From JAJYSO01 sp964579505 (GTDB lineage: Bacteria > Bacteroidota > Bacteroidia > Flavobacteriales > Flavobacteriaceae), in contig CAZOGC010000012.1 of the NCBI GenBank assembly GCA_964579505.1, positions 1 through 64,000 of the forward strand: a stretch of 64,000 nt of DNA. Direction: 5' to 3'. This document shows, piece after piece, positions 45,392-55,026 of the stretch. The notes below the pieces were generated by a model. The model saw only the letters and a program-made list of their open reading frames with translations, ran no database searches and had not been told where the DNA came from. The position numbers were made by a program, and so were the translations under genes. Each line of letters opens with the position of its first letter. The stretch's first letter is position 1.

Positions 45392-46558
45392 ATGCGGTTC
45401 TTTACAAAAAACATATCATCAAAAATAGCCTGCATAGGTGTGCTTATGAGCGTTTTTCTGTTAAGCGCTTGCGGAACATATACCAATGCGGGATACGACG
45501 GCATTTATTCACAAAATACACCTCAAATAAATAATTCAGAAGGGCAGTACGTGTCTCAACCTCAACAAGAGGCTTATCAGCAAAATAACAATGCTAACTA
45601 TGAAGATTACTTTGCGCGCCAAAGTAATTTAATTGCTGACGCACGTCAACAAATGAGTTATGACGCTAACGATGTTTTCACGAATCCTGACAATTATTCA
45701 TCTACACAAGGTGATTCACTCTCTGCCGAGCAGACCGGAAGTGCTTATACCCTCAATAACGCTTCTTGGGGAGCCAATCCACAAAATGTAAATATAAACT
45801 ATTATACATCGCCCAGGGCTGGTCTATACTATTCTCCTTATTACAGTTATTACAACTCTTATTATGATCCATATGATTTTTGGTATTGGAGAGATTTTTA
45901 TAACCCATGGTGGGGATACTCTTATTATCCCTTTTACAGTCCATGGCGTTATAATGGTTTTTGGGGATGGCCTAGCTGGGGCTTAGGATTTGGGTTTGGT
46001 TCATTTTATGGCGGATATTATCACTACCCATATTATGCGTATGCCAATCCATACTACCCATACAGCCCTTCTTACCACTATGGCAGAAGGGGATACAGAA
46101 GCTATCGCACTGACGGTGTAAGAAGAAGTACTAACCGCAGATTAACTACCAATGCTACCTCCGGCAACAGACGTTATAACTCTAGAGGTACTCGTAGTAC
46201 TACCCAACAAAGACGTACGACAACCGGTAATAATGTGTCTAAAAGAATTAGAAATCCAAAGCACATAAACGCTACTAGAAGGAGGACTAACAACTTCCGC
46301 AACAACAGTAGAACCCAACAAATACAGCGTAGAGCCACACGCAGTAGGAGAAGTTACAACACCACCCAAAGAAGACAACAAACCCACACCAAGTCCACGC
46401 GTAGCAAATCTACAACCCATAAAACCTATAAAAGACCTACAAGAACTTATCGCCGTACAACTACTCGTAAAAGAACAACCACTTTTCACCCAACACGTAC
46501 TCGAAGTGTAAATACTTCTCACCGCAGTGGGCGTTCAACAAGGTCGAGAGGCAGATAA
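45392..46558 (+). CDS. Tyr-rich and Arg/Thr-rich lipoprotein
   Basis: This protein of 388 residues has a lipoprotein signal with the Cys at 27 (GVLMSVFLLSAC). A Gln/Asn-rich region leads to a Tyr/Trp/Pro-rich part (about 140-230, with YYSPYYSYYNSYYDPYDFWY). The C-terminal 150 residues are almost entirely Arg, Thr, Ser and Asn. It looks like a low-complexity surface protein with a strongly basic tail that could bind polyanions such as DNA, LPS or polysaccharide. I know no function. The OmpP1/FadL gene follows after 60 bases. Confidence 0.7.
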   Translation: MRFFTKNISSKIACIGVLMSVFLLSACGTYTNAGYDGIYSQNTPQINNSEGQYVSQPQQEAYQQNNNANYEDYFARQSNLIADARQQMSYDANDVFTNPDNYSSTQGDSLSAEQTGSAYTLNNASWGANPQNVNINYYTSPRAGLYYSPYYSYYNSYYDPYDFWYWRDFYNPWWGYSYYPFYSPWRYNGFWGWPSWGLGFGFGSFYGGYYHYPYYAYANPYYPYSPSYHYGRRGYRSYRTDGVRRSTNRRLTTNATSGNRRYNSRGTRSTTQQRRTTTGNNVSKRIRNPKHINATRRRTNNFRNNSRTQQIQRRATRSRRSYNTTQRRQQTHTKSTRSKSTTHKTYKRPTRTYRRTTTRKRTTTFHPTRTRSVNTSHRSGRSTRSRGR

Positions 46559-46618
46559 ACCCACTCTATGAAAACTCCCTGGAAACATTCATTTAGTGTA
46601 AAATTATAAATTATTGCT

Positions 46619-48136
46619 ATGAAAAAGATTTTTTTATTAATTGGTTTACTATGTCAAATACCCCTTGTAAAAGCACAAGACATAGCTGACGCCGTTCGTT
46701 ATTCATCTAGCCAACTAGATGGTACTGCTCGATTTGTTTCTATGGGAGGAGCTTTTGGGGCACTGGGTGGCGACTTGTCATCCTTAAAAATAAACCCCGC
46801 CGGATCAGCCGTATTTTTAACCAACCAAGCCGCCTTTTCTTTAGGGCTTAATGCCTATAAAAATGAAACAGACTACACCGATGGGAACAATTCATACCGC
46901 AACAATTATTTTGATTTAAACCAAGCGGGAATTGTGTTTGTTTTTGACAATCAGAATACCCAAGCGGCTGTTTCTAAACTAACTTTTGGGATTACATACG
47001 ACCGTACCAACAGCTATAAAAACCGTTTTAATGCTGTAGGGAGTAGTAATGAGTCTATTCACACTATGTTTATGAATTTTGCGCAAGGAGTTCCATTAGA
47101 CTTGTTTACGACTCAAAATGGTGAAACTTTATCTGACCTATACAGTTATTTGGGAAGCGCCGATTTTTCTAGTCAAGGGTTTAACAACAACCGATTACAA
47201 ACAGCCTATTTAGGATATGAAGCATATATATTTGATGCGGTTGACCCGTCTGATATGAACAACACCGCGTACATTTCTAATGTTACCGGAAGTACTTTTA
47301 ACCATGTATATCACAATTACACAGAAGGATCAAACGGAAAGCTTACCTTTAACGGGGGATTAGAAATACAGAAATGGCTATACCTAGGGGCCAACCTTAA
47401 TTTACATTTTATTGACTATCACCGTACTACTATTTTAAATGAATATATTCCAAATTCTAATACCATTAACGAAATTAATTTTGTAAATGATTTAGATACC
47501 AAAGGAAACGGATTCTCTTTTCAAGTAGGAGGTATAGCCCGTTTAAATAACATTTTTCGTGTAGGTGTTTCATACCAATCTCCTACTTGGTATAAAATTT
47601 CAGATGAAACCTCTCAACTTCTTCGCACAAATCATGCTACTTTAGGTGATGCTATTGCCAATCCGCAAGTAACCAATGTTTTTCCTGATTACAACCTGCG
47701 TACCCCCGGAAAGATTACCGGAAGTTTGGCAGCCGTATTTGGCAAATCGGGGCTTTTAAGTTTTGATTATTCATATAAAAACTATGCCAACACCAAGTTT
47801 ACTTCTCCCGGATTTGATTTTGTAAACAACAACATTGGCAATCTGTTGCAAGGAGTATCTACTTATAGTTTAGGCGGAGAATATCGCATAAACAGAGTTA
47901 GTCTACGCGGCGGATTTCGGTATCAAGACAGCCCTTATAAAGATCATAGAATAGGAGATTTGCACAACTATTCTGCAGGGATAGGATACGATTTTGGAGG
48001 CGTAAAACTAGATTTTGCCTATGCCTTGGCACACAGAAATTACAATACACAGCTATTACACACCGGATTTACCAACCAAGCGCATATTAAAAATGATCTT
48101 TCTAGTTATGTGCTCACCCTATCTTATGCACTGTAA
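46619..48136 (+). CDS. OmpP1/FadL family outer membrane protein
   Basis: This protein of 505 residues has a signal peptide (MKKIFLLIGLLCQIPLVKAQ) and then RYSSSQLDGTARFVSMGGAF with GALGGDLSSLKINPAG, the family's N-terminal plug signature. The rest is a beta barrel with alternating strands to the C-terminal aromatic end (VLTLSYAL). Members carry hydrophobic molecules, such as fatty acids, across the outer membrane. It follows the basic lipoprotein gene and ends at a perfect terminator palindrome. Confidence 0.88.
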   Translation: MKKIFLLIGLLCQIPLVKAQDIADAVRYSSSQLDGTARFVSMGGAFGALGGDLSSLKINPAGSAVFLTNQAAFSLGLNAYKNETDYTDGNNSYRNNYFDLNQAGIVFVFDNQNTQAAVSKLTFGITYDRTNSYKNRFNAVGSSNESIHTMFMNFAQGVPLDLFTTQNGETLSDLYSYLGSADFSSQGFNNNRLQTAYLGYEAYIFDAVDPSDMNNTAYISNVTGSTFNHVYHNYTEGSNGKLTFNGGLEIQKWLYLGANLNLHFIDYHRTTILNEYIPNSNTINEINFVNDLDTKGNGFSFQVGGIARLNNIFRVGVSYQSPTWYKISDETSQLLRTNHATLGDAIANPQVTNVFPDYNLRTPGKITGSLAAVFGKSGLLSFDYSYKNYANTKFTSPGFDFVNNNIGNLLQGVSTYSLGGEYRINRVSLRGGFRYQDSPYKDHRIGDLHNYSAGIGYDFGGVKLDFAYALAHRNYNTQLLHTGFTNQAHIKNDLSSYVLTLSYAL

Positions 48137-48157
48137 GAAAAATTAAACCGCAAAATA

Positions 48158-48189
48158 AAAGCCGGATTTGCAATTGCAAATCCGGCTTT
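48158..48189 (+). terminator. Terminator after the OmpP1/FadL gene
   Basis: A perfect 16-base palindrome half (AAAGCCGGATTTGCAA) with its exact complement lies 21 bases after the stop, between convergent genes. Confidence 0.8.
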
Positions 48190-48220
48190 CTAATTCGGTA
48201 TTCGTAGTAGTAATCGTTCT

Positions 48221-48583
48221 TTAAATATCTTCAAAGCTTACGTCGGTAAAACTATTTTGTACTTTTTCTTCAACCGGAGTTTCTTTTTCAGCAGAATAGC
48301 CTTCTTCTTGATGATTACTAATCACCTCTTCTCCACGTTCATTGATAATGAAAGAAGTCATGTCATTTAGAATATCTGTAAATTCTGCAAAATCTTCTTT
48401 ATACAAGAAAATCTTGTGTTTTTTAAAGTAAAAAGAACCATCTTCATTGGTAAATTTTTTACTTTCCGTAATGGTTAGGTAATAATCATCTGCTTTTGTA
48501 GTTCTTACGTCAAAGAAATAAGTGCGTCTTCCTGCCCTCAGCACTTTTGAATACACACCGTGTTTATTATCATTTTCATTCAT
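48221..48583 (-). CDS. PUR-domain protein (DUF3276)
   Basis: This protein of 120 residues has the bacterial PUR-alpha-like fold. It shows SKVLRAGRRTYFFDVRTTKA, YYLTITESKKF and FYFKKHKIFLYKEDFAEF, followed by a disordered acidic tail (about 90-120). Related proteins from spirochaetes bind single-stranded nucleic acid. It should dimerise to complete the fold. The ABC transporter gene ends 70 bases upstream on the same strand. Confidence 0.85.
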   Translation of the reverse strand: MNENDNKHGVYSKVLRAGRRTYFFDVRTTKADDYYLTITESKKFTNEDGSFYFKKHKIFLYKEDFAEFTDILNDMTSFIINERGEEVISNHQEEGYSAEKETPVEEKVQNSFTDVSFEDI

Positions 48584-48653
48584 AATCTAAGTAGGTTTTA
48601 TACCGTTACGGCACCAAAAATGATAAAAAAAACAATCTTAAACAAAAAAAATA

Positions 48654-50411
48654 TCACTCATCTTCCTCACTGAGTTGCTTTTCATAAAGTTCTTGATAAA
48701 ATCCTCCATTCTTAACAAGGGTTTTATGGGTGCCATATTCAACAATTTTTCCTTTGTCTAACACCATTATTTTATCGGCATCTTTTACAGCTGATATACG
48801 GTGACTTACAATAATGGTTGTTTTTTCTTTAGATACTTTGCGTAAATTATGCAAAATCTGTTTCTCTGTTTCCGTATCTACCGCCGACAAACAATCGTCA
48901 AAAAGAAATATTTTAGGGTCTTGAATAATAGCTCTAGCAATGGAAACACGTTGTTTTTGCCCCCCCGAAAGGGTTAATCCACGTTCTCCTAGCACCGTAT
49001 CATATCCTTTTTTAAAATCTATTATACTATCGTGAATCACGGCTTCTTTTGCAGCTCGTATTACATCCTTATCACTGGCCTTTGCATTGCCAAACCGAAT
49101 GTTGTCTTTTATCGTATCGCTAAACAAAAAGGTATCTTGTGGCACATAGCCTATGGCATTACGCAAATCTTTTAAATTGAGCTGCGCTATGGGTACATCA
49201 TCTATCAACAGCGCCCCAGATTGCACGTTGTATAGTCTGCCTATGAGTTCCATTAAAGTAGATTTTCCGGAACCTGTTTTGCCAATAACTGCCAGTGTTT
49301 CTCCTTTTTTTACAGAAAATGAAACATTATCTAGCGCCTTTATATGCGTGTCTTCATAAATGAATGTAATATTTTTAAACGTAATATTTCCTACAATTTC
49401 ATTATGAATTTCGCTTCTGTTAAAAATCTCCGGTTTTACCTTCAAGAATTCATTAATACGTTTTTGAGAAGCCTCGGCTTGTTGAATCATGGTGGTAATC
49501 CACCCCACACTAGTTACCGGCCAAATAAGCATGTTTACATATAGCAAGAACTCAACAATAGTCCCAACATTCTCAATCTGACCATTAATATATTGCTGCC
49601 CTCCAATATAAAGCACCAAAATATTACTACTACCAATAAGCAGGGCAATAAGGGGCATAAAAAAGGCGCGCATTTTAGCCAAATCAACCTGTTTTTCTTT
49701 ACTCTCATCAGCCAATTGTGAAAAATCAGCATCTGTTTGCCCCTCCATATTATACGACTTAATGACTGTTATTCCGCTAAAGCTTTCTTGCGTAAATGTA
49801 CTTAGTTTAGATAAATATTCTTGCACCACCGTACTTCGTTTATGAATGGCTTGGCTTAGCCTATAAATCAAAAAAGAAAGTATCGGAAACGGAATAACGG
49901 TATACAGGGTTAAAAGAGGAGCGCGATCTAGCATATAGATGATAACCACTATAAACATAGTAACCGTAGATACACTATTCATCAATGCAGGTCCCAAATA
50001 AAGACGCACTTTAGAAACGTCTTCACTAATTCTATTCATCAAATCACCGGTACGATTTCTTTTGTAAAAATTAAGCGATAAGTTTTGGTATTGAGCGTAC
50101 ACCTCATTTTTTAAATCAAATTCTATGTGTCTTGAAACCACAATAAAAGTTTGACGCATCAAAAAGGTGAATAAGGCAGAGAGTAAAGCCACCCCTACAA
50201 TTAAAAGCAAAATATTGAACAACTTATGGTGATATACCGAAGTATCAGTCAGGGTACCGTTTAATCGCTCTGTAATTAAATCGGTGGCCGACCCTACAAA
50301 TTGAGGTACATATATTGCAAAAAGGCGTGCCAAGACAGTAATAACCAGTCCTAGAAGCAGTTTCCACTTATATTTTACAAAATATTTATTGAGGTATCGT
50401 AATGCTTTCAT
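48654..50411 (-). CDS. ABC transporter with fused membrane and ATPase domains
   Basis: This half-transporter of 585 residues belongs to the lipid/multidrug exporter type. Six membrane segments (about 1-310) are followed by the ATPase domain. The Walker A is VIGKTGSGKSTLMELIG, the Q loop is YVPQDTFLFSDTIK, the signature is LSGGQKQRVSIARAI, the Walker B is IFLFDDCLSAVD and the switch His is in IIVSHRISA. It works as a homodimer or with a partner half. The substrate is not evident. No partner half-transporter is adjacent. Confidence 0.92.
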   Translation of the reverse strand: MKALRYLNKYFVKYKWKLLLGLVITVLARLFAIYVPQFVGSATDLITERLNGTLTDTSVYHHKLFNILLLIVGVALLSALFTFLMRQTFIVVSRHIEFDLKNEVYAQYQNLSLNFYKRNRTGDLMNRISEDVSKVRLYLGPALMNSVSTVTMFIVVIIYMLDRAPLLTLYTVIPFPILSFLIYRLSQAIHKRSTVVQEYLSKLSTFTQESFSGITVIKSYNMEGQTDADFSQLADESKEKQVDLAKMRAFFMPLIALLIGSSNILVLYIGGQQYINGQIENVGTIVEFLLYVNMLIWPVTSVGWITTMIQQAEASQKRINEFLKVKPEIFNRSEIHNEIVGNITFKNITFIYEDTHIKALDNVSFSVKKGETLAVIGKTGSGKSTLMELIGRLYNVQSGALLIDDVPIAQLNLKDLRNAIGYVPQDTFLFSDTIKDNIRFGNAKASDKDVIRAAKEAVIHDSIIDFKKGYDTVLGERGLTLSGGQKQRVSIARAIIQDPKIFLFDDCLSAVDTETEKQILHNLRKVSKEKTTIIVSHRISAVKDADKIMVLDKGKIVEYGTHKTLVKNGGFYQELYEKQLSEEDE

Positions 50412-50595
50412 AGCTTATTTATCAAAAGCCGCACTAATCAAAAAGAGACGCCTATGACGGGCTAAAAAGCAGCATTTTGAAAGCACAAAGATACCGATTT
50501 CACCCCGATTATTAATACCTCAACAAATTAGATTTAATAGCCTTTCTAATTAACCCAAAAAACATCAAAAAATTGTTCATAGTAATTTTCAAAAA

Positions 50596-50622
50596 TTGTT
50601 CAATAAAAAAGTAGTATTTTTG
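50596..50622 (+). promoter_or_regulatory. Promoter of the nusB operon
   Basis: TATTTTTG at 50615-50622 fits TAnnTTTG, with a TTG at 50596-50598 (spacing 16, a little short). nusB starts 51 bases downstream. Confidence 0.5.
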
Positions 50623-50673
50623 CAGCCTGTTTTTATTTACAACTTATTTTAAAACGTTCTTCTCTTTCGGCTT

Positions 50674-51612
50674 ATGTTAACACGACGACATATTAGGGTA
50701 AAAGTAATGCAGTCTTTATATGCCATGTGGCGCGACCAAAATGCCAATATACCGGCTGCAAAAAAATTTCTCAACAAGAGCATAGCTGATATGTATGGCT
50801 TGTTTTTGCTAGATATTTCTTTACTCATAGAAACTAAAGAACAAGCCAAAGAATATTACGAACGAGTGCGCACCAAATATTTTGCCACCGAAGAAGATAT
50901 CAATCCCAACCTCAAATTTATTAACAACCGTATTCTTGCAAAGTTTGAAGAATCGGCAGGTTTTAATGAGTTGTTAGAGAAAAAGAAACTGAACAATTGG
51001 CGTAGAGAACCTGGATATGTTCAGCTAATTTGGGAAGAATTGCGCCAATCTGATTTATATAAAAGCTATACCGCCACACGCGAGTCTTCTTTTAAAGAAG
51101 ACAAAGATTTTATGGTTCAGTTTTTTAAAGAGATTATTGCTCCTAACCAAAAGCTATACGACTATCTAGAAGACACCAAACTTACGTGGGTAGATGATTT
51201 TCCTATTGTAAACACGGCTTTGGTAAAAACCTTAAAAAAGATGAAGGCAGCTTTGCCTTTTCAGCTGCCCAATCTCTTTAAAAATGAAGAAGACCAACAG
51301 TTTGCACTAACATTATTTAATAATACACTACGATATCAACACGATTTTGACGAGAGTATTAGCAAAAAAACACCTAATTGGGATAAAGACAGACTAGCTG
51401 AAATAGACGCTATTCTTATTAATATGGCTTTGTGCGAGTTTATGTATTTTCCTTCTATTCCGGTAAAGGTAAGTATCAACGAGTATTTAGAAATTTCTAA
51501 AGAATACAGTACTCCTAAGAGCAGCGTATTTATCAATGGGGTTTTAGACAGAATATCAAAAGATTACAAAAAAGAGGGAAAATTAAATAAAATGGGAAGA
51601 GGACTGATGTAG
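50674..51612 (+). CDS. nusB: Transcription antitermination factor NusB
   Basis: This protein of 312 residues is about twice the E. coli length because of the long N-terminal part usual in Bacteroidota. It starts MLTRRHIRVKVMQSLYAMWR and ends in the NusB core, with LAEIDAILINMALCEFMYF, KVSINEYLEISKEYSTPKSS and FINGVLDRISKDY. With NusA, NusG and S10 it keeps RNA polymerase from ending early on rRNA operons. It leads a run with the DUF1573 and yajC genes. Confidence 0.93.
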   Translation: MLTRRHIRVKVMQSLYAMWRDQNANIPAAKKFLNKSIADMYGLFLLDISLLIETKEQAKEYYERVRTKYFATEEDINPNLKFINNRILAKFEESAGFNELLEKKKLNNWRREPGYVQLIWEELRQSDLYKSYTATRESSFKEDKDFMVQFFKEIIAPNQKLYDYLEDTKLTWVDDFPIVNTALVKTLKKMKAALPFQLPNLFKNEEDQQFALTLFNNTLRYQHDFDESISKKTPNWDKDRLAEIDAILINMALCEFMYFPSIPVKVSINEYLEISKEYSTPKSSVFINGVLDRISKDYKKEGKLNKMGRGLM

Positions 51613-51671
51613 TGCCCCATTTTTTTATAAATTTGACTCATAACATCATGAATCTATAAAATTAAATCAAT

Positions 51672-52127
51672 ATGAAAAAAATAGTGCTATTCTTTGCCGC
51701 TGTGGCTATGCTTAGCCTCACCTCTTGCAAAAATAACGACGCCTCTAAAAAATTAGTTGTCAACAAAGAATCTATTGCTGCAGCCAAAGCTAAGGCGCTT
51801 GCTGCTAATGAGTTTCCGGTTATTACCTTTAAAAAATCTACTTTTGATTTTGGCGATGTAGAAGAAGGTAAAGTGGTTACCCATATATTTCATTTTACCA
51901 ATACCGGTAGCGCCCCATTAAAAGTAATGTACGCAAAACCCAGTTGTGGATGTACCATCTCTGACTGGTCTAAAAAACCCATAGCACCCGGGGATAAAGG
52001 GTCTGTAACCGTAAAATTTAATTCTAGAGGAAGGCAGGGCACACAACGCAAAAGTGTTCGTTTAACCACCAACACCAAAAACGGAAATGAAACCCTGCAC
52101 TTTACGGCAAATGTTATAAAAAAGTAA
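51672..52127 (+). CDS. DUF1573 lipoprotein
   Basis: This protein of 151 residues has a lipoprotein signal (MKKIVLFFAAVAMLSLTSC, Cys at 19). The DUF1573 immunoglobulin-like domain has FDFGDVEEGKVVTHIFHFTN, the Cys motif KPSCGCTISDW and IAPGDKGSVTVKFNSRGR. This domain is common outside the cytoplasm in Bacteroidota and has no assigned function. It lies between nusB (59-base gap) and yajC (23-base gap). Confidence 0.88.
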   Translation: MKKIVLFFAAVAMLSLTSCKNNDASKKLVVNKESIAAAKAKALAANEFPVITFKKSTFDFGDVEEGKVVTHIFHFTNTGSAPLKVMYAKPSCGCTISDWSKKPIAPGDKGSVTVKFNSRGRQGTQRKSVRLTTNTKNGNETLHFTANVIKK

Positions 52128-52150
52128 CCCTATAAATAAACAGAATATCT

Positions 52151-52447
52151 ATGAAAGGTTTGGGCGGGTTTTTACCCCTAATTTTAATCGTTGCTGTCTT
52201 TTATTTTTTTATGATAAGACCGCAAATGAAACAGCGAAAAAAAGAGAAAGAATTTTCTAAAAGCCTAAAAAAAGGCGACAAAGTAGTCACCAAAAGTGGC
52301 ATTTATGGCAAAGTAGTAGACTTTAGCGATAAAAACGACACCGTGGTTATTGAAACCGGTGCCGGAAAAATCACTTTTGATCGTTCTGCCATTTCTTTAG
52401 AAATGAGCGAGAAGCGCAACAAAGCGTTAACCGCCGATAACAAATAA
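52151..52447 (+). CDS. yajC: Preprotein translocase subunit YajC
   Basis: This protein of 98 residues has one N-terminal membrane segment (PLILIVAVFYFFMIRPQMKQ), then KGDKVVTKSGIYGKVVDFSD. These are the YajC hallmarks. It associates with SecDF and SecYEG. In this window secDF is more than 36 kb away. It ends the nusB-DUF1573-yajC run at a hairpin terminator; coaE, which often follows in related genomes (from memory), is not here. Confidence 0.93.
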   Translation: MKGLGGFLPLILIVAVFYFFMIRPQMKQRKKEKEFSKSLKKGDKVVTKSGIYGKVVDFSDKNDTVVIETGAGKITFDRSAISLEMSEKRNKALTADNK

Positions 52448-52471
52448 TCATCATCGGTAAAATATTGTAAT

Positions 52472-52503
52472 AAAAAAGCTGCTCTTTAAAGCAGCTTTTT
52501 TTT
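52472..52503 (+). terminator. Terminator after yajC
   Basis: AAAAAAGCTGCT and AGCAGCTTTTTT form a stem followed by T, 24 bases after the yajC stop and in front of the convergent pepT end. Confidence 0.8.
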
Positions 52504-52524
52504 ATTGACTTCGTATATCATTCG

Positions 52525-53769
52525 TTATTTTTGATGGCGTTGTGCAGTTAATTCAGCAATTTTTATCACCACCTCTGTAGCTTTCTGCATACTCTCTACC
52601 GGTACAAACTCATAACGTCCGTGAAAGTTGTGTCCACCTGCAAAAATATTAGGACAAGGAAGCCCCATAAATGAAAGTTGAGCTCCGTCTGTACCCCCGC
52701 GAATAGGACTAATTTCAGGCTCTACCCCTACCTCTTTCAGCGCCTCTTCAGCAATATCTACGATATGTTTTACCGGCTCTATCTTTTCGCGCATATTAAA
52801 GTATTGATCTTTAATTTCTAGCTGAATAACTTCTTTTCCATATTGCTCATTAATTTCTTCAGCCAAATCGCGCATTACTTTTTTTCGCGCTTCAAAATGC
52901 TCTTTGTCAAAATCGCGAATAATGTATGTCAAGGTAGTTTTTTCTACCCTTCCGTTTACCTGAATAAGATGGAAAAAACCTTCGCGTCCTTCGGTATGTT
53001 CAGGCGTTTCTAATCTAGGTAATGAGCGAATAAAATCTTGCGCAATATATTGGCTGTTTACCATAATGCCTTTTGCATACCCCGGGTGTACGATTTTTCC
53101 TTTTACCGTCACAACGGCTCCGGCTGCATTAAAGTTTTCATACTCCAGCTCGCCTATTCTACTACCGTCCATAGTATAAGCCCAAGAAGCTCCAAATTTT
53201 TCTACATCAAATTTATGTGCTCCACGACCAATCTCTTCATCTGGAGTAAAACAAACACGAATAGGACCATGTTTAATTTCCGGATGATTAATCAAGTATT
53301 CTACTGCTGAAACAATCTCCGTAATTCCGGCCTTATCGTCTGCTCCTAAGAGCGTTGTTCCATCAGTAGTTATAAGGGTTTGTCCTTTATAAAGCAACAG
53401 GTCTTTAAATTCATCCGGTGATAAAACAATGCCTTCCTCTTCATTAAGTACAATGTCTTTCCCATCATAGTTTTCTACAATTTGCGGGTTTACCCCTTTT
53501 CCGGTAAAATCAGGTGAGGTATCAAAATGAGACACAAAACCAATGGTAGGAACTTCGTGCGAAACATTGCCGGGCAAAGTAGCCATCACATAAGCGTTTT
53601 CATCAATTTCGGCATCGGTAAGCCCAATTTGTTTTAACTCTTCAACCAATTTGTTGGCCAAATTCCATTGTTTTTCTGTACTAGGGGTGGTGTTACTATT
53701 CGGATCGCTCTCCGTATCAATAGTTACATATCCCTTAAAACGTTCAATAAGATGTTGTTTTTCTATCAT
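52525..53769 (-). CDS. pepT: Peptidase T (tripeptidase)
   Basis: This M20-family zinc aminopeptidase has 414 residues and removes the N-terminal residue from tripeptides. The metal-site regions are GFVSHFDTSPD, GTTLLGADDKAGITEIV (shared metal Asp) and CFTPDEEIGRGAHKFD (catalytic Glu). Near the end, PIRGGTDGAQLSFMGLPCPN with GGHNFHGRYEFV carries the last His. The length matches PepT. It is divergent from pyrD. Confidence 0.94.
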   Translation of the reverse strand: MIEKQHLIERFKGYVTIDTESDPNSNTTPSTEKQWNLANKLVEELKQIGLTDAEIDENAYVMATLPGNVSHEVPTIGFVSHFDTSPDFTGKGVNPQIVENYDGKDIVLNEEEGIVLSPDEFKDLLLYKGQTLITTDGTTLLGADDKAGITEIVSAVEYLINHPEIKHGPIRVCFTPDEEIGRGAHKFDVEKFGASWAYTMDGSRIGELEYENFNAAGAVVTVKGKIVHPGYAKGIMVNSQYIAQDFIRSLPRLETPEHTEGREGFFHLIQVNGRVEKTTLTYIIRDFDKEHFEARKKVMRDLAEEINEQYGKEVIQLEIKDQYFNMREKIEPVKHIVDIAEEALKEVGVEPEISPIRGGTDGAQLSFMGLPCPNIFAGGHNFHGRYEFVPVESMQKATEVVIKIAELTAQRHQK

Positions 53770-53907
53770 ATTTGGTGGTATTACTAATTAAGCGGTAACT
53801 TTATGTATGGTTACACAAAAACGCATTGGTTTTCAGTACGCCAAAATTACGGATTTACAATTCCTCAACAAAGGCTTTCATAATTTTCGTGGTATTTAGA
53901 ATTGGTT

Positions 53908-53915
53908 TATTTTTG
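53908..53915 (+). promoter_or_regulatory. Promoter -7 element of pyrD
   Basis: TATTTTTG fits TAnnTTTG, 16 bases before the pyrD ATG at 53932. It lies inside the longer reading frame from 53902, so that frame's start is unlikely. Confidence 0.5.
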
Positions 53916-53931
53916 CCCAAACCAACCCGCT

Positions 53932-54969
53932 ATGTATAAATCACTCATCCGACCGTTGCTTTTTAAGTTCGATCCGGAAAAAATTCATCATTTTACTTTT
54001 TCTTTTTTACATTTTGCCTTCAAAATTCCTGGGGTAAAACAATTTACTGCACATAAATTTATTGTGGAAGATGAATTGCTTACACGTGAGGTGTTCGGTT
54101 TAAAATTTAAAAATCCGGTGGGATTGGCTGCCGGGCTCGACAAAGATGCCAAACTGTTTAACGAATTAGGCGGATTGGGGTTTGGATTTGTTGAAATTGG
54201 AACCGTAACGCCTAAAGCACAGCCGGGAAATCCTAAAAAACGATTGTTTAGGCTTCGAAAAGATACGGCGCTTATTAACCGTATGGGGTTTAACAACGAA
54301 GGAGCCGCCGCCGCTGCCAACCGACTTAGAAAAAAGCATCAAAATATATTAATTGGGGGTAATATTGGCAAAAATAAAATTACCCCTAATGAAAAAGCGG
54401 TAGACGATTACACCCAATGTTTTACAGCTCTTTATGAGGTGGTAGATTATTTTGTAGTGAATGTAAGCTCGCCCAACACGCCTAATTTACGCGAACTACA
54501 AGACAAAGAGCCGCTTACTCAACTCTTAAACACTCTGCAAAAACTCAACCGCCAAAAAGCGTCTCCTAAACCTATTCTATTAAAAATTGCTCCTGATTTA
54601 ACTAACAATCAGCTACTTGATATAATTGATATTGTAAAATCTACCCAAATTAGTGGAGTGATTGCAACCAATACCACTATTGCCCGTAAAGGATTGAAAT
54701 CTGACCATAAAACCGAAGTTGGGGGGCTAAGCGGCATCCCTTTAAAAAATCGATCTACAGAAGTTATTCGGTTTTTAGTCGAAAAGAGCAATCATGCTTT
54801 TCCTATTATTGGGGTGGGAGGCATACATTCTGCAGAAGATGCGTTAGAAAAAATAAAAGCCGGGGCTTCTTTGGTACAACTTTATACCGGATTTATATAT
54901 GAGGGACCACGACTAGTTAAAACTATCAATCAGGCTATTCTCAACGCCACAGAAAAGGGCTATTTGTAA
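53932..54969 (+). CDS. pyrD: Dihydroorotate dehydrogenase (quinone)
   Basis: This membrane-associated class 2 enzyme has 345 residues and oxidises dihydroorotate to orotate in pyrimidine synthesis, passing electrons to quinone. The N-terminal helix region (MYKSLIRPLLFKFDPEKIHH) is the membrane-facing extension of class 2 enzymes. VGLAAGLDKDAKLFNELGGL, the FMN region and the catalytic Ser in VVNVSSPNTPNLRELQ follow, then IGVGGIHSAEDALEKIKAGA. The start is fixed by the promoter element and family length. Confidence 0.95.
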   Translation: MYKSLIRPLLFKFDPEKIHHFTFSFLHFAFKIPGVKQFTAHKFIVEDELLTREVFGLKFKNPVGLAAGLDKDAKLFNELGGLGFGFVEIGTVTPKAQPGNPKKRLFRLRKDTALINRMGFNNEGAAAAANRLRKKHQNILIGGNIGKNKITPNEKAVDDYTQCFTALYEVVDYFVVNVSSPNTPNLRELQDKEPLTQLLNTLQKLNRQKASPKPILLKIAPDLTNNQLLDIIDIVKSTQISGVIATNTTIARKGLKSDHKTEVGGLSGIPLKNRSTEVIRFLVEKSNHAFPIIGVGGIHSAEDALEKIKAGASLVQLYTGFIYEGPRLVKTINQAILNATEKGYL

Positions 54970-55014
54970 TGGCATCTATTTGCACAAATGGTTTTCACAA
55001 CCCTTTTTCTTTAG

Positions 55015-55022
55015 TATATTTG
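55015..55022 (+). promoter_or_regulatory. Promoter -7 element of the HMG-CoA lyase gene
   Basis: TATATTTG fits TAnnTTTG and ends 4 bases before the ATG at 55027, so a message starting at the usual distance would be leaderless. Confidence 0.5.
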
Positions 55023-55026
55023 ACCT

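Noticed and set aside
46142..46522. Ser/Thr/Cys-rich open frame opposite the Arg/Thr-rich tail
   Set aside because: It is the complement of low-complexity coding DNA. Its composition simply mirrors the other strand.
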